Shown here: one piece after another, positions 7,176 to 16,491 of the stretch | Layout of the letters: the number at the start of each line of letters is the position of its first letter | Numbering within the stretch: position 1 is the stretch's first letter | Origin: Pseudomonas sp. RIT-562 | Lineage (GTDB): Bacteria; Pseudomonadota; Gammaproteobacteria; Pseudomonadales; Pseudomonadaceae | Direction: 5' to 3' | DNA length: 64,000 nucleotides | Assembly: GCF_026241895.1 (NCBI RefSeq) | Contig: NZ_JAPJIV010000001.1 | Coordinates: 62,001 to 126,000 of the forward strand | Made by a program: the position numbers and the translations under genes | The notes under the pieces: generated by a model | Seen by the model: only the letters and a program-made list of their open reading frames with translations | Told to the model about the DNA's origin: nothing | The model's database searches: none

Positions 7176-7823
7176 TTATCGTGCCACCCGAACCAATGGA
7201 ATACCCCGCACCAAACCCAGCCGCTCAAGCATCGCCGCAGTCAACACAACCTCATACGTATCCGCCGGTCGCCCCCACTGCTCCACCAGAGCCATGGCAT
7301 CCACCAACACGCCTGCCAACCCGGTAATGGTCTCGGCCAGTTCCTCGACGATTTTCTGCGTCCGCGCCCACAGGTCGTCTGTAATCACCTTGAGCTGCAC
7401 CGCTACCTGGTCGGACGACGCTGGATCGGTTTCAGGGAAAGCGATATTGCGCAGCAGATACTGAAGCTCTTTGACTTTGGCGTAGTCCTGCTCAGCGCCC
7501 TGTGCACCTTTCAGAATGGCTACGGCTTCGGACTTGGCGACCCGCTTGGTGACCGGATTCGTGGAAGACAATGTCTGTCCCATGGCCCCCGCCATAAGGA
7601 CCATCACCCTGGCTTCCAGATGCGTTTTCATGTCCTGCATAGACAAAATAGGTCGCACCAAGGTGATTGAAGCACCACCCTGATGTCGCAAGTCCATGGT
7701 CACGGAAAGCGTCACACCGCCGGTTGCAAACCCCAAGGCTCGCGCTACCACGTAGTGCCCCATTTCGTGATGCGCAATCTGCAGTGCTCGTTCCCGTACT
7801 ACCGGGGGCAACGTGCTTGTCAT
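7176..7823 (-). CDS. Stand-alone FtsH/M41-like zinc peptidase domain protein
   Basis: The 215-aa product carries HHEMGHYVVARALGF with the zinc motif H19-E20-x-x-H23, closely resembling the HEAGH helix of the FtsH (M41) peptidase domain. There is no AAA ATPase domain and no membrane segment. I start at the ATG with GAGG 8 bases upstream; an ATG two codons earlier is possible. The remaining sequence is helical. It is probably a soluble metallopeptidase or a regulatory relative of FtsH. It is the first chromosomal gene beyond the element and converges on the tRNA terminator. The substrate cannot be read from the sequence. Confidence 0.75.
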   Translation of the reverse strand: MTSTLPPVVRERALQIAHHEMGHYVVARALGFATGGVTLSVTMDLRHQGGASITLVRPILSMQDMKTHLEARVMVLMAGAMGQTLSSTNPVTKRVAKSEAVAILKGAQGAEQDYAKVKELQYLLRNIAFPETDPASSDQVAVQLKVITDDLWARTQKIVEELAETITGLAGVLVDAMALVEQWGRPADTYEVVLTAAMLERLGLVRGIPLVRVAR

Positions 7824-7903
7824 CTTCATCGCCTCGCATCCCTGGATATCGCATTCGACTACGAGCGACGGTAGGTGTCCATCCTGGCGGCCGGCCCCCA
7901 TAA

Positions 7904-7929
7904 AAAAACCGCGCAATCGCGCGGTTTTT
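7904..7929 (-). terminator. Terminator downstream of gcd
   Basis: The 11-bp stem AAAAACCGCGC/GCGCGGTTTTT with loop AATC is followed on the minus strand by a T-run. It lies 20 bases after the gcd stop and isolates it from the peptidase gene. Confidence 0.85.
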
Positions 7930-7948
7930 CATCTCAGCCAATCAGCCC

Positions 7949-10303
7949 TTACTCAGGCAACGCATACGCAATCACATAGTCACCACGATCCGGCGACTGC
8001 CGCGCGCCTCCCACTGTCAGCAGGATGTACTGCTTGCCAGTCTTGGGCGAAACGTAAGTCATTGGCCCGGACTGGCTGCCTACTGGCAGGCGCGATTTCC
8101 AGATTTCGTTGCCGTTGCCGGTATCGAATGCGCGCAGGTAGAAGTCCTGGGTGCCGGCGAAGAACAGCAGTCCGGATTGGGTGGCCAGCGAGGCGCCCAG
8201 GGTAGGCATGCCGATCGGGATCGGCAGGTGCATGCGGATACCCAGCGGGCCGGTGTCCTGGACGGTGCCGACCGGGACTTGCCACATCAGTTTGTGAGTC
8301 TTCAGATCAATCGCGGACATGGTGCCGAACGGAGGCTTCTGGCAAGGAATGCCGGCGGCCGACAGGAAGCGTTCGCGCATGGCTCCGAACGGTGTGCCTT
8401 CCTGGGGAACCACGCCCATTTCGATGCCGCTGGCCCCGGCGGCGATCTTGTCGCGCGGGATCATGTAGTTGGCCAGGCCCAGGCGCATGTCATTGACAAA
8501 CATATAGTGGGTGTTCGGGTCGACCGAGACGCTGCCCCAGTTCATGCCGCCCAGCGAGCCCGGGAACTGCAGGGCGCGGTCCATTCCCGGCGGGGTGTAG
8601 ACGCCTTCGTGGCGCATGCCTTTGAACTGGATGCGGCACATCAACTGATCGAACGGTGTCGCGCCCCACATGTCGGCTTCGGTGAGTTTCTGGTTGCCGA
8701 TCGAGGGCATGTCCACCGAGAACGGCTGGGTCGGCGAGTAGCGTTCACCAGGTACGTTGCCCTGCGGAACCGGGCGCTCTTCGACGCGGGCAATAGGTAC
8801 ACCGGTTGCGCGGTTGAGCAGGAAGATTTCGCCTTGCTTGGTCACCTGCGCCAGGGCCGGCTGCATGCCACCCTTGTCATCCGGCACGTCGTACAGCAAG
8901 GGTTGCGCGGGCAGGTCGAAGTCCCACAGGTCGTGGTGGGTAGTCTGGAAGTGCCAGCGTACCTGGCCGGTCTTGACGTCCACCGCGACGATGGACGAGT
9001 TCCACTTGTCATCGAATTCGGTGCGCTGTCCGCCGAAGAAATCCGGGGTGGCGTTACCGGTTGGCAGATATACCAGGCCGAGTTTGGGGTCATAGGACAT
9101 GGCCGACCAGACGTTCGGCGTGCCACGGGTGTAGGTCTCGCCCTCAGGCGGACGTTTGGTGGTGTTTGGGTTGCCCGGATCCCAGGCCCACGCCAGCTCG
9201 CCACTGCGCACGTCATAGGCACGCACGACACCTGGCGGCTCGCCCGTGGAATAGTTGTCCGCCACCCGGCCACCGATGATCACCACATCGCCTGCAACCA
9301 GCGGGGTCGAAGTCTGCTGGTAATAACCGGCTTTCACTTCACCCATGTCGGTTTTCAGGTCGACGGTGCCCTGGTCGCCAAACTCTTCGCACGGCTTGCC
9401 GGTGTCAGCGTTGATCGCAATCAGACGGGCATCACCGGTCGGCAGAAACAGACGTTTGGTGCAGGCAGCAGGCGTAGCGTCCGAGGCCGCAGGGGTCTCG
9501 GAATAGCCCAGGTCACGGCAGCGCTGCCAGTTTGGCGCGGTGCCCTGCGGGTCGAATTTCCAGCGCTGTGCGCCGGTGTCGGCATCCAGGGCGAACACCT
9601 TGCCGTAGGCGGTGCACGTGTAGACCGTGTCGCCGATTTGCAGCGGAGTGTTCTGGTCTTCTGCGCCGGCGCCGGTGCTTTGCGGGATATCGCCCGTGCG
9701 GAAGGTCCAGGCGACCTGCAGCTTGTCGATGTTGCCCTTGTTGATCTGGTCCAGCGCGGCGAAGCGGTTGCCGGCGGTGGTATTGCCCCAGTGCGCCCAG
9801 TCTTTCTGCTCGGTGCCTGGCGTGACCGGCGTAACAGCCGGTTCACTGCTGGCCTTGACCACATGGGTCGGCACAAACATGTAGGCCAGCGTTGCTACCA
9901 CGCCAACTCCAAGGATACCCGCGAGGCCATAGGCACCGCGTCCCGACGTCGCGCCGGACGCCCGCACCAGGGTCGGGTAAATCAGCGCCACGACCAGGCC
10001 GATCACGGCAAAGGTCAACACTCGGGAAACCAGCGGCCAGTATTCCAGCCCGGTGTCCCACACCGCCCAGATTGCGGTCAGGATCAACGCTACACCGTAC
10101 AACCACGCCCCTTGCGGCTTGCGCCGAGCAATCAGCAGGCCGGATACCAGCATCGCCAGGCCCATCAGCAGGAAGTACCAGCTGCCGCCTAGCGCAACCA
10201 GGTAACCACCACCGCCCGCAAGGCCGAGCCCGATCAAAGCGATCAGCACGCCCAGCCCTGTCAGCAGCCATTTGCTGCCGCCGGCAGCCCCAGAATTATT
10301 CAT
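7949..10303 (-). CDS. gcd: PQQ-dependent membrane glucose dehydrogenase
   Basis: The protein (784 aa from this ATG) has five hydrophobic helices in its first 150 residues, then a periplasmic eight-bladed PQQ propeller starting around KDWAHWGNTTAGNRFAALDQIN. It shows the typical WSAMSYDPKLGLVYLPTGN, HHDLWDFDLPAQPLL and GMNWGSVSVDP blocks. It oxidises glucose to gluconolactone in the periplasm and passes electrons to ubiquinone. I prefer the ATG at 10303 over the upstream TTG at 10330. Its cofactor is made by the pqq genes 3 kb to the right. The gene is divergent from an Lrp-type regulator across 190 bases. Confidence 0.95.
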   Translation of the reverse strand: MNNSGAAGGSKWLLTGLGVLIALIGLGLAGGGGYLVALGGSWYFLLMGLAMLVSGLLIARRKPQGAWLYGVALILTAIWAVWDTGLEYWPLVSRVLTFAVIGLVVALIYPTLVRASGATSGRGAYGLAGILGVGVVATLAYMFVPTHVVKASSEPAVTPVTPGTEQKDWAHWGNTTAGNRFAALDQINKGNIDKLQVAWTFRTGDIPQSTGAGAEDQNTPLQIGDTVYTCTAYGKVFALDADTGAQRWKFDPQGTAPNWQRCRDLGYSETPAASDATPAACTKRLFLPTGDARLIAINADTGKPCEEFGDQGTVDLKTDMGEVKAGYYQQTSTPLVAGDVVIIGGRVADNYSTGEPPGVVRAYDVRSGELAWAWDPGNPNTTKRPPEGETYTRGTPNVWSAMSYDPKLGLVYLPTGNATPDFFGGQRTEFDDKWNSSIVAVDVKTGQVRWHFQTTHHDLWDFDLPAQPLLYDVPDDKGGMQPALAQVTKQGEIFLLNRATGVPIARVEERPVPQGNVPGERYSPTQPFSVDMPSIGNQKLTEADMWGATPFDQLMCRIQFKGMRHEGVYTPPGMDRALQFPGSLGGMNWGSVSVDPNTHYMFVNDMRLGLANYMIPRDKIAAGASGIEMGVVPQEGTPFGAMRERFLSAAGIPCQKPPFGTMSAIDLKTHKLMWQVPVGTVQDTGPLGIRMHLPIPIGMPTLGASLATQSGLLFFAGTQDFYLRAFDTGNGNEIWKSRLPVGSQSGPMTYVSPKTGKQYILLTVGGARQSPDRGDYVIAYALPE

Positions 10304-10494
10304 GTCGGTCGTTTTCCCCGTTTGTGACAAGCGCGGAATAATGTACGAACTAGTTACTTATGGCAAATTGTCGCAGGTAGAAATGTCCTGAACGGTCTTC
10401 AGCAGATCCACCACTGAGCCTAGATCAAACATCCGCGAAGCGGGTCGGGCCTGTAACATGCAGCACCAATGATTCATGCCGCTGGAGACGCCCC

Positions 10495-10956
10495 TTGCCT
10501 GACATTCGCCCACCTGTCCTTGATGAAATTGACCGCCAATTGATCGCCGCCCTGCAGATCAATGCCCGCGAAAGCGTGGCCATGCTCGCCAGGCAACTGG
10601 GCATCGCCCGCACCACGGTGACATCCCGGCTAGCACGGCTGGAAAGGGCGAAGGTCATCACCGGTTATGGCGTGCGTCTGGGGCAGCGGGTGGTCGATGG
10701 TGGGCTGCAGGCGTATGTGGGGATTACCGTGCAACCGCGTTCGGGAAAGGAAGTGCTGCGTCGGCTCAGTGCCATGGCGCAAGTCCAGCAACTGTGTGCG
10801 GTCAGTGGCGAATTTGACTACGTGGCGTGGTTGCGCACGGATTCACCGGAGCAGCTGGACCAGTTGCTGGATCAGATCGGCAGTGTGGATGGGGTGGAAA
10901 AAACTACAACTTCGATCATTTTGAGCAGCAAGATTGATCGGGGGCAGCCAGTTTAA
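10495..10956 (+). CDS. Lrp/AsnC family transcriptional regulator
   Basis: The 153-aa protein has an N-terminal helix-turn-helix (ESVAMLARQLGIARTTVTSRLARLERAKVITGY) and a C-terminal ligand-binding domain (AYVGITVQPRSGKEVLRRL, CAVSGEFDYVAWL). It begins at a TTG, chosen because GGAG sits 8 bases upstream. It lies immediately before the lysine catabolic genes davBA and probably controls them in response to lysine or a related amino acid; the equivalent P. putida gene order supports this. It is also divergent from gcd, so it could act on both sides. Confidence 0.9.
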   Translation: MPDIRPPVLDEIDRQLIAALQINARESVAMLARQLGIARTTVTSRLARLERAKVITGYGVRLGQRVVDGGLQAYVGITVQPRSGKEVLRRLSAMAQVQQLCAVSGEFDYVAWLRTDSPEQLDQLLDQIGSVDGVEKTTTSIILSSKIDRGQPV

Positions 10957-10967
10957 ACGCGGTCTCT

Positions 10968-11056
10968 TGTGGGAGCGGGCTTGCTCGCGAAGGCGATAGC
11001 TCATTGGATACTGCAGTGACAGACACACCGCCTTCGCGAGCAAGCCCGCTCCCACA
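10968..11056. repeat. Paired REP element (BIME-like)
   Basis: Two inverted copies of the REP core (TGTGGGAGCGGGCTTGCTCG and its complement) are separated by about 30 bases, forming an 89-base palindromic unit between the regulator and davB. Such elements are mobilised by RAYT transposases elsewhere in pseudomonad genomes. Confidence 0.9.
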
Positions 11057-11215
11057 GTGGACAGTGTGCGTAGAAAGGTCGTCATACTGACGTATAAATC
11101 AGCAGAACGACGACACATTGCGTCTTATTAACGTATTCAACGCTCTCTAGAATGGCTGACATCTTTTCCTATACTCAGATGCGCATTCCGCGTCGGGTCG
11201 CCAGCAAGGTCAGCC

Positions 11216-12913
11216 ATGAACAAGAACAATCGCCATCCTGCAGACGGTAAGAAACCAGTCACCATTTTCGGCCCGGACTTCCCGTTTGCCTTTGACGACT
11301 GGATCGAACACCCGGCAGGCCTGGGCAGTATTCCTGAACACAATCATGGCGCCGAAGTAGCGATCGTGGGGGCGGGCATCGCCGGCCTGGTGGCGGCCTA
11401 CGAGCTGATGAAGCTGGGCCTCAAACCTGTCGTCTACGAAGCCTCGAAAATGGGCGGACGCTTGCGGTCCCAGGCTTTCAACGGCGCTGACGGCATAGTC
11501 GCCGAGCTGGGCGGCATGCGCTTCCCGGTGTCGTCCACAGCGTTCTATCACTACGTCGACAAGCTCGGCCTGCAGACCAAACCGTTCCCGAACCCGCTGA
11601 CCCCGGCGTCTGGCAGCACGGTGATCGATCTGGAAGGCAAAACCCACTACGCACAGAAACTCGCCGACCTTCCTGCGCTGTTCCAGGAAGTAGCGGACGC
11701 CTGGGCAGATGCCCTGGAAGCCGGCTCGCAATTCTCCGATATCCAGCAAGCCATCCGCGACCGCGACGTGCCGCGCCTGAAGGAGTTGTGGAACACGCTG
11801 GTGCCGCTTTGGGATGACCGCACCTTTTACGACTTTGTTGCCACTTCCAAGGCCTTCGCCAAGCTGTCGTTCCATCACCGTGAAGTGTTCGGCCAGGTCG
11901 GTTTTGGTACTGGCGGCTGGGACTCGGACTTCCCCAACTCGATGTTGGAAATCTTCCGGGTGGTGATGACCAACTGCGACGACCACCAGCACCTAGTGGT
12001 TGGCGGCGTGGAACAGGTGCCGCTCGGCATCTGGCGCCATGTACCGGAACGTTGTGTGCACTGGCCGCAAGGCACCAGCCTGAGCTCCCTGCACAGCGGC
12101 GCACCGCGTTCGGGGGTGAAAAAGATCGCTCATGCACCAAACGGGCGTTTCACCGTCACCGACAATTACGGCGACTCCCGCGAATACGCAGCGGTGCTGA
12201 CCACCTGCCAGAGCTGGCTGCTGACCACGCAGATCGAATGCGACGAAAGCCTGTTCTCGCAGAAAATGTGGATGGCCCTGGACCGCACCCGCTACATGCA
12301 GTCTTCGAAAACCTTTGTGATGGTCGACCGACCGTTCTGGAAGGACAAGGACCCTGAGACTGGCCGAGACCTGATGAGCATGACGCTCACCGATCGCCTG
12401 ACCCGCGGCACCTACCTGTTCGACAACGGCCAATATGAGAATGGCGTCGACAAGCCCGGAGTGATTTGCCTGTCGTACTCGTGGATGAGCGATGCCCTGA
12501 AGATGCTCCCGCACCCGGTGGAAAAACGCGTGAAGCTGGCGCTGGATTCCTTGAAGAAGATCTACCCGAAAGTCGATATTGCCGCGCGCATCATCGGCGA
12601 CCCGATCACCGTGTCCTGGGAAGCCGACCCGCACTTTCTCGGCGCATTCAAGGGCGCCCTGCCCGGCCACTACCGCTATAACCAGCGCATGTATGCCCAC
12701 TTCATGCAGGACGACATGCCGGCCGAGCAGCGCGGGATTTTCATCGCTGGCGATGACGTGTCGTGGACGCCGGCGTGGGTCGAAGGCGCCGTGCAGACCT
12801 CGCTCAATGCGGTATGGGGCATCATGAAACACTTCGGCGGTGAAACTCACGCCGAGAACCCGGGTCCAGGAGATGTGTTCAACGAGATCGGTCCGATCGC
12901 CCTGCCCGAGTAA
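11216..12913 (+). CDS. davB: L-lysine 2-monooxygenase (flavin amine oxidase)
   Basis: The 565-aa protein has a Rossmann FAD site near its start (AIVGAGIAGL, glycines at 52-57), a GGR-type motif (MGGRLRSQAFNG) and a C-terminal FAD segment (GIFIAGDDVSWTPAWVEGAV). This is the flavin monoamine oxidase/tryptophan monooxygenase layout. Followed by a nitrilase-type amidase, it matches the davBA pair of P. putida, which converts L-lysine to 5-aminovaleramide with release of CO2. The next gene starts 11 bases later, so they form one operon. The alternative, tryptophan 2-monooxygenase, is less likely given this neighbour. Confidence 0.82.
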   Translation: MNKNNRHPADGKKPVTIFGPDFPFAFDDWIEHPAGLGSIPEHNHGAEVAIVGAGIAGLVAAYELMKLGLKPVVYEASKMGGRLRSQAFNGADGIVAELGGMRFPVSSTAFYHYVDKLGLQTKPFPNPLTPASGSTVIDLEGKTHYAQKLADLPALFQEVADAWADALEAGSQFSDIQQAIRDRDVPRLKELWNTLVPLWDDRTFYDFVATSKAFAKLSFHHREVFGQVGFGTGGWDSDFPNSMLEIFRVVMTNCDDHQHLVVGGVEQVPLGIWRHVPERCVHWPQGTSLSSLHSGAPRSGVKKIAHAPNGRFTVTDNYGDSREYAAVLTTCQSWLLTTQIECDESLFSQKMWMALDRTRYMQSSKTFVMVDRPFWKDKDPETGRDLMSMTLTDRLTRGTYLFDNGQYENGVDKPGVICLSYSWMSDALKMLPHPVEKRVKLALDSLKKIYPKVDIAARIIGDPITVSWEADPHFLGAFKGALPGHYRYNQRMYAHFMQDDMPAEQRGIFIAGDDVSWTPAWVEGAVQTSLNAVWGIMKHFGGETHAENPGPGDVFNEIGPIALPE

Positions 12914-12924
12914 AAGGAGTTCAA

Positions 12925-13719
12925 ATGCGCGTAGCCCTTTACCAATGTCCGCCGCTGCCACTGGATGTCGCCGGTAACCTGCACCGTCTGCATCAACTGG
13001 CCCTGGAGGCCAAGGGTGCAGATTTGCTAGTAGTGCCGGAGATGTTCCTGACTGGCTACAACATTGGCCTCGATGCGGTCAGCGTGCTCGCCGAAGTGCA
13101 CAACGGTGAGTCGGCGCAACAAATCGCGCGCATCGCCAAATCAGCCGGGATTGCCATCTTGTATGGCTACCCCGAGCGCACCGAGGACGGGCAGATCTAC
13201 AACTCGGTGCAGTTGATCGACGCCCACGGCGAACGCTTGTGCAACTACCGCAAGACGCACCTGTTCGGCGACCTTGACCACTCGATGTTCAATGCCGGCG
13301 CAAATGACTTTCCGCTGGTCGAACTCAACGGCTGGAAGCTCGGTTTCCTGATCTGCTACGACCTGGAGTTTCCGGAAAACGCTCGACGCCTGGCCCTGGC
13401 CGGTGCCGAGTTGATCCTGGTACCGACGGCGAACATGATCCCCTACGATTTCATCGCCGACGTCACCGTTCGCTCCCGGGCCTACGAAAACCAGTGCTAC
13501 GTGGCCTATGCCAATTACTGCGGGCATGAAGGCGAGATCCATTACTGCGGCCAGAGCAGCATTGCCGCGCCGGATGGCAGCCGAGTCGCCCAGGCCGGCC
13601 TTGATGAAGCCTTGATCGTGGGCGAGCTGGATCGCCAGTTGATGCTCGAGTCCCGGGCCGCCAACCGTTACCTGATCGATCGCCGTCCAGAGCTTTATGG
13701 CGACCTGAACAAGCGCTGA
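12925..13719 (+). CDS. davA: 5-aminopentanamidase (nitrilase superfamily)
   Basis: The 264-aa product shows the Glu-Lys-Cys triad of carbon-nitrogen hydrolases: E39 (VVPEMFLTGY), K110 (YRKTHLFGD) and C144 (LICYDLEFPE). In the lysine pathway it hydrolyses 5-aminovaleramide to 5-aminovalerate and ammonia. AAAGGAG stands just upstream of its ATG, and it follows davB at 11 bases. pqqF starts 48 bases after its stop without a strong terminator between, so read-through into PQQ synthesis is possible. Confidence 0.85.
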   Translation: MRVALYQCPPLPLDVAGNLHRLHQLALEAKGADLLVVPEMFLTGYNIGLDAVSVLAEVHNGESAQQIARIAKSAGIAILYGYPERTEDGQIYNSVQLIDAHGERLCNYRKTHLFGDLDHSMFNAGANDFPLVELNGWKLGFLICYDLEFPENARRLALAGAELILVPTANMIPYDFIADVTVRSRAYENQCYVAYANYCGHEGEIHYCGQSSIAAPDGSRVAQAGLDEALIVGELDRQLMLESRAANRYLIDRRPELYGDLNKR

Positions 13720-13767
13720 GCCACCGTTATCCGCTAGCATTAGCGCTTCTCTGTACTGGAAGTGCTC

Positions 13768-16188
13768 ATGCCTGCGTTGAATCCCTCCCGCTCCCATACT
13801 GAAATCCTGGCCAACGGCCTGCGGGTGACGCTGCGCCATGCGCCGCATCTGAAGCGCTGCGCTGCGGTGCTGCGGGTGAATGCGGGCAGTCACGACGTGC
13901 CGCTGGCCTGGCCGGGCCTGGCGCACTTTCTCGAACACCTGCTGTTCCTCGGCACCGAGCGCTTTCCCACAACCCAGGGATTGATGGCCTACGTGCAAGG
14001 GCATGGTGGACAGGTCAATGCGCGCACCAACGAGCGCACCACCGACTTTTTCATCGAACTGGCGCCGCCGGTGTTCAGCGGTGGGCTGGAGCGTCTGTCA
14101 GACATGCTCGCTCATCCGCGTATGAATCTGGACGATCAGTTGCGCGAACGGGAAGTGCTGCACGCCGAATTTGTCGCCTGGTCCCAAGACGCTACTGCAC
14201 AACGGCAACTTGCACTGCTCGAAGGCCTGTCGAGCACTCACCCGCTTCGGGGATTTCATGCAGGCAATCGCGACAGTCTGGCAGTAGAACAGCCGGAGTT
14301 TCAGCAAGCGCTGCAGGGCTTTCATCGGCAGTTTTATCACACCGGGCAGATGACATTGAGCCTGGCCGGGCCGCAGAGTCTTGAGGACTTGAGGGCGCTG
14401 GCCGAAGCATTTGCGCAACCTGTTGCCAGAGGTGAAAAAGCGCTGCAGACAGCGCCAGCACCCCTGATGCAATCGCCAAGCAACAGTTATCAACAGGCCG
14501 GCGAGGGTCAGCTGAATCTGCTGTTCGCACTGCAAGCCCTGCCTGAGTCATCTTCCGAAGCCCTGGCGTTTTTGTGTCACTGGTTGAATTGCGCCAAACC
14601 CGGTGGACTCCTTGCACAGTTGCGCAATCGCGGGCTGGCCGACCAATTGACCGCCAGGCCGTTGTATCAATTTGCCGGGCAAGCGTTGCTGCAACTCGAG
14701 TTCACTACCGCTCAAGCGGAACAGGTGCTGCGCGAGCAACTGCTGGATTGGCTGGGCTTTTTCGCCGCCATGCAGCATCAGCCACAATGGCGCGAAGAGT
14801 ACAGCGCGGTGCAGCAACGCCAGCAGCGGATCAGCGGCGCCTTGCGCCTGGCACAACTGGACAGTGAACAGATCGAGAGCAGTGATCGGCACGCTCTCGC
14901 ACTTGAGGCGATCCTCGGTCAACTCGGCGCTGTGGATAACTTCAGCGGTCCATGGCAACTACCGCCCCCCAACCCGTTCCTGCTAACAGCTGCGGCAGCG
15001 CCCAGTGCCGGCTTGATTCGCGGCCAGACCAGCAAGCACCGAGGCCTGCGTACCTTCGCCCAGGATCGCCTGCGCAGCCGCCGTGAACAATCACCGATGC
15101 AGTTCAGTCAGGCGTTGCCGGATAACACGGATGAAGGCTCGATCCATCTGCGCTGGCAACTGGCGGCCAGGCCCGCGCGCGATCTGCAAGCGAACCTGGA
15201 GCAGCGCCTGCTGACCTTGCGCGAAGACGCTCGTCAGGCGGGAGTCGACTTCGCCTTCAGTGCATCCGGTAATCAATGGTTGCTGAAAATGACCGGCCTG
15301 CAGGAGCCGATGCCGACCGTCCTCGAACACGCGCTGAAAGAACTCACAAGCACCGATACCGATTTCCCACAGCAAGCGCCAGAGCGCCTACCGCTGATGC
15401 CTGTTCGACAGCTGCTGGAAGCGTTGCCCGAGCAATGTCTTGCGCACTTCGAGGAATCGGCTGACCTGTCGCAGCTCTGGTCGGGAGCGCGCTGGGACGG
15501 CCTGGCTACCGGTCTTTCCTCCCAGACGCAGGCGGCACTGGGCCTGGCTTTGAGTCGAGTGCCCGGCGTGACGGCCACTCAACTGCCAGCACCTGCTTCA
15601 ATCAACGGCGACCACCTGTGGACAACTATCGACACGGCGTCCAATGAACACGCGCTGCTGCTGTTCTGTCCTGTCCCTGGCCGGGAGATCGCCGATGAGG
15701 CGACCTGGCGCCTGCTCGCGCATATTTGCCAGACGCCGTTCTATCAGCGGCTGCGAGTAGAGCTGCAACTGGGTTATGCGGTGTTCAGTGCGCTGCGGCA
15801 GGTGCACGGGCAGACAGGAATTGTGTTCGCCGTGCAATCGCCAACAGTTGCCCCTGCAGAAATACTCAAACACATCGAATCTTTCCTGAGCAATTTGCCC
15901 GCACTGGTTGAAAACCTCGGCGAAGCTAAATTCTTCGCGCAACGGCAGGCGCTCGCGGACCAGTTCGATATCAGTGCACTGGCGCAGTCCCAGGCCAGCG
16001 ACATGCTGTGGCAGGGAAAACTGGCCGGCCACTCGTCGGATTATCTGCAGCTGTTGCACCGGGCTATTCTTGCGACAGATTCTCAAGCCTTGCTCGATGC
16101 AGCCCGGCGCCTGAATCAGGCCGATGGCGGGTGGCGCTGCTTGGCCAGCGCTGTGGCTCCCGGTTTGCCTTGGCAAGTGGCAAAATGA
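13768..16188 (+). CDS. pqqF: PqqF, M16-family metallopeptidase of PQQ synthesis
   Basis: The 806-aa protein begins with an M16 peptidase domain bearing the inverted zinc motif HFLEH (53-57) followed by the conserved LLFLGTERFP. A second, inactive M16 half follows, as in insulysin. PqqF trims the modified PqqA peptide around its cross-linked Glu-Tyr pair. I use the ATG at 13768 rather than the GTG two codons earlier. It precedes pqqA by 156 bases, the usual pseudomonad order. Confidence 0.93.
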   Translation: MPALNPSRSHTEILANGLRVTLRHAPHLKRCAAVLRVNAGSHDVPLAWPGLAHFLEHLLFLGTERFPTTQGLMAYVQGHGGQVNARTNERTTDFFIELAPPVFSGGLERLSDMLAHPRMNLDDQLREREVLHAEFVAWSQDATAQRQLALLEGLSSTHPLRGFHAGNRDSLAVEQPEFQQALQGFHRQFYHTGQMTLSLAGPQSLEDLRALAEAFAQPVARGEKALQTAPAPLMQSPSNSYQQAGEGQLNLLFALQALPESSSEALAFLCHWLNCAKPGGLLAQLRNRGLADQLTARPLYQFAGQALLQLEFTTAQAEQVLREQLLDWLGFFAAMQHQPQWREEYSAVQQRQQRISGALRLAQLDSEQIESSDRHALALEAILGQLGAVDNFSGPWQLPPPNPFLLTAAAAPSAGLIRGQTSKHRGLRTFAQDRLRSRREQSPMQFSQALPDNTDEGSIHLRWQLAARPARDLQANLEQRLLTLREDARQAGVDFAFSASGNQWLLKMTGLQEPMPTVLEHALKELTSTDTDFPQQAPERLPLMPVRQLLEALPEQCLAHFEESADLSQLWSGARWDGLATGLSSQTQAALGLALSRVPGVTATQLPAPASINGDHLWTTIDTASNEHALLLFCPVPGREIADEATWRLLAHICQTPFYQRLRVELQLGYAVFSALRQVHGQTGIVFAVQSPTVAPAEILKHIESFLSNLPALVENLGEAKFFAQRQALADQFDISALAQSQASDMLWQGKLAGHSSDYLQLLHRAILATDSQALLDAARRLNQADGGWRCLASAVAPGLPWQVAK

Positions 16189-16344
16189 TCATTACCGACG
16201 CTGCAAAGAGCTTTCTCAAAGTTTCACGGGCAAGAGTTCTGTAATTTTGAGTAACATAGCCACCTAACTATCTGAACATCTCCGGCTGGAGGTGGACTAT
16301 ATGTATAGATCTCAACTGTCCCAACCACCTGAAGGAGCACTCCC

Positions 16345-16419
16345 ATGTCCTGGTCCAAACCTGCTTACACCGACCTGCGTATCGGTTTCGAAGTCACTAT
16401 GTACTTCGCCAGCCGCTAA
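16345..16419 (+). CDS. pqqA: PqqA, precursor peptide of PQQ
   Basis: This 24-aa peptide, MSWSKPAYTDLRIGFEVTMY followed by FASR, is too short for routine ORF calling. It contains the conserved E-V-T-M-Y segment whose Glu16 and Tyr20 are cross-linked by PqqE and become the PQQ skeleton. GAAGGAG lies upstream of the ATG. A hairpin terminator after the stop separates it from pqqB and should make pqqA transcripts more abundant than the rest of the operon. Confidence 0.97.
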   Translation: MSWSKPAYTDLRIGFEVTMYFASR

Positions 16420-16437
16420 GATTTTCTCGCGGTTCAG

Positions 16438-16467
16438 CGCCTCGGTTCACCGAGGCGTTTTTATTTT
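16438..16467 (+). terminator. Hairpin between pqqA and pqqB (partial terminator)
   Basis: The 8-bp stem CGCCTCGG/CCGAGGCG with loop TTCA is followed by TTTTTATTTT. Its position directly after pqqA suits an attenuator that lets only part of transcription continue into pqqB. Confidence 0.85.
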
Positions 16468-16491
16468 CGGATTTGAAATTTAGGAGCGGCC

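Noticed and set aside
8177..10192. 671-codon open frame opposite gcd
   Set aside because: It lies wholly antisense to the well-conserved gcd gene, has no ribosome site and no family; long antisense frames are common in GC-rich genes.
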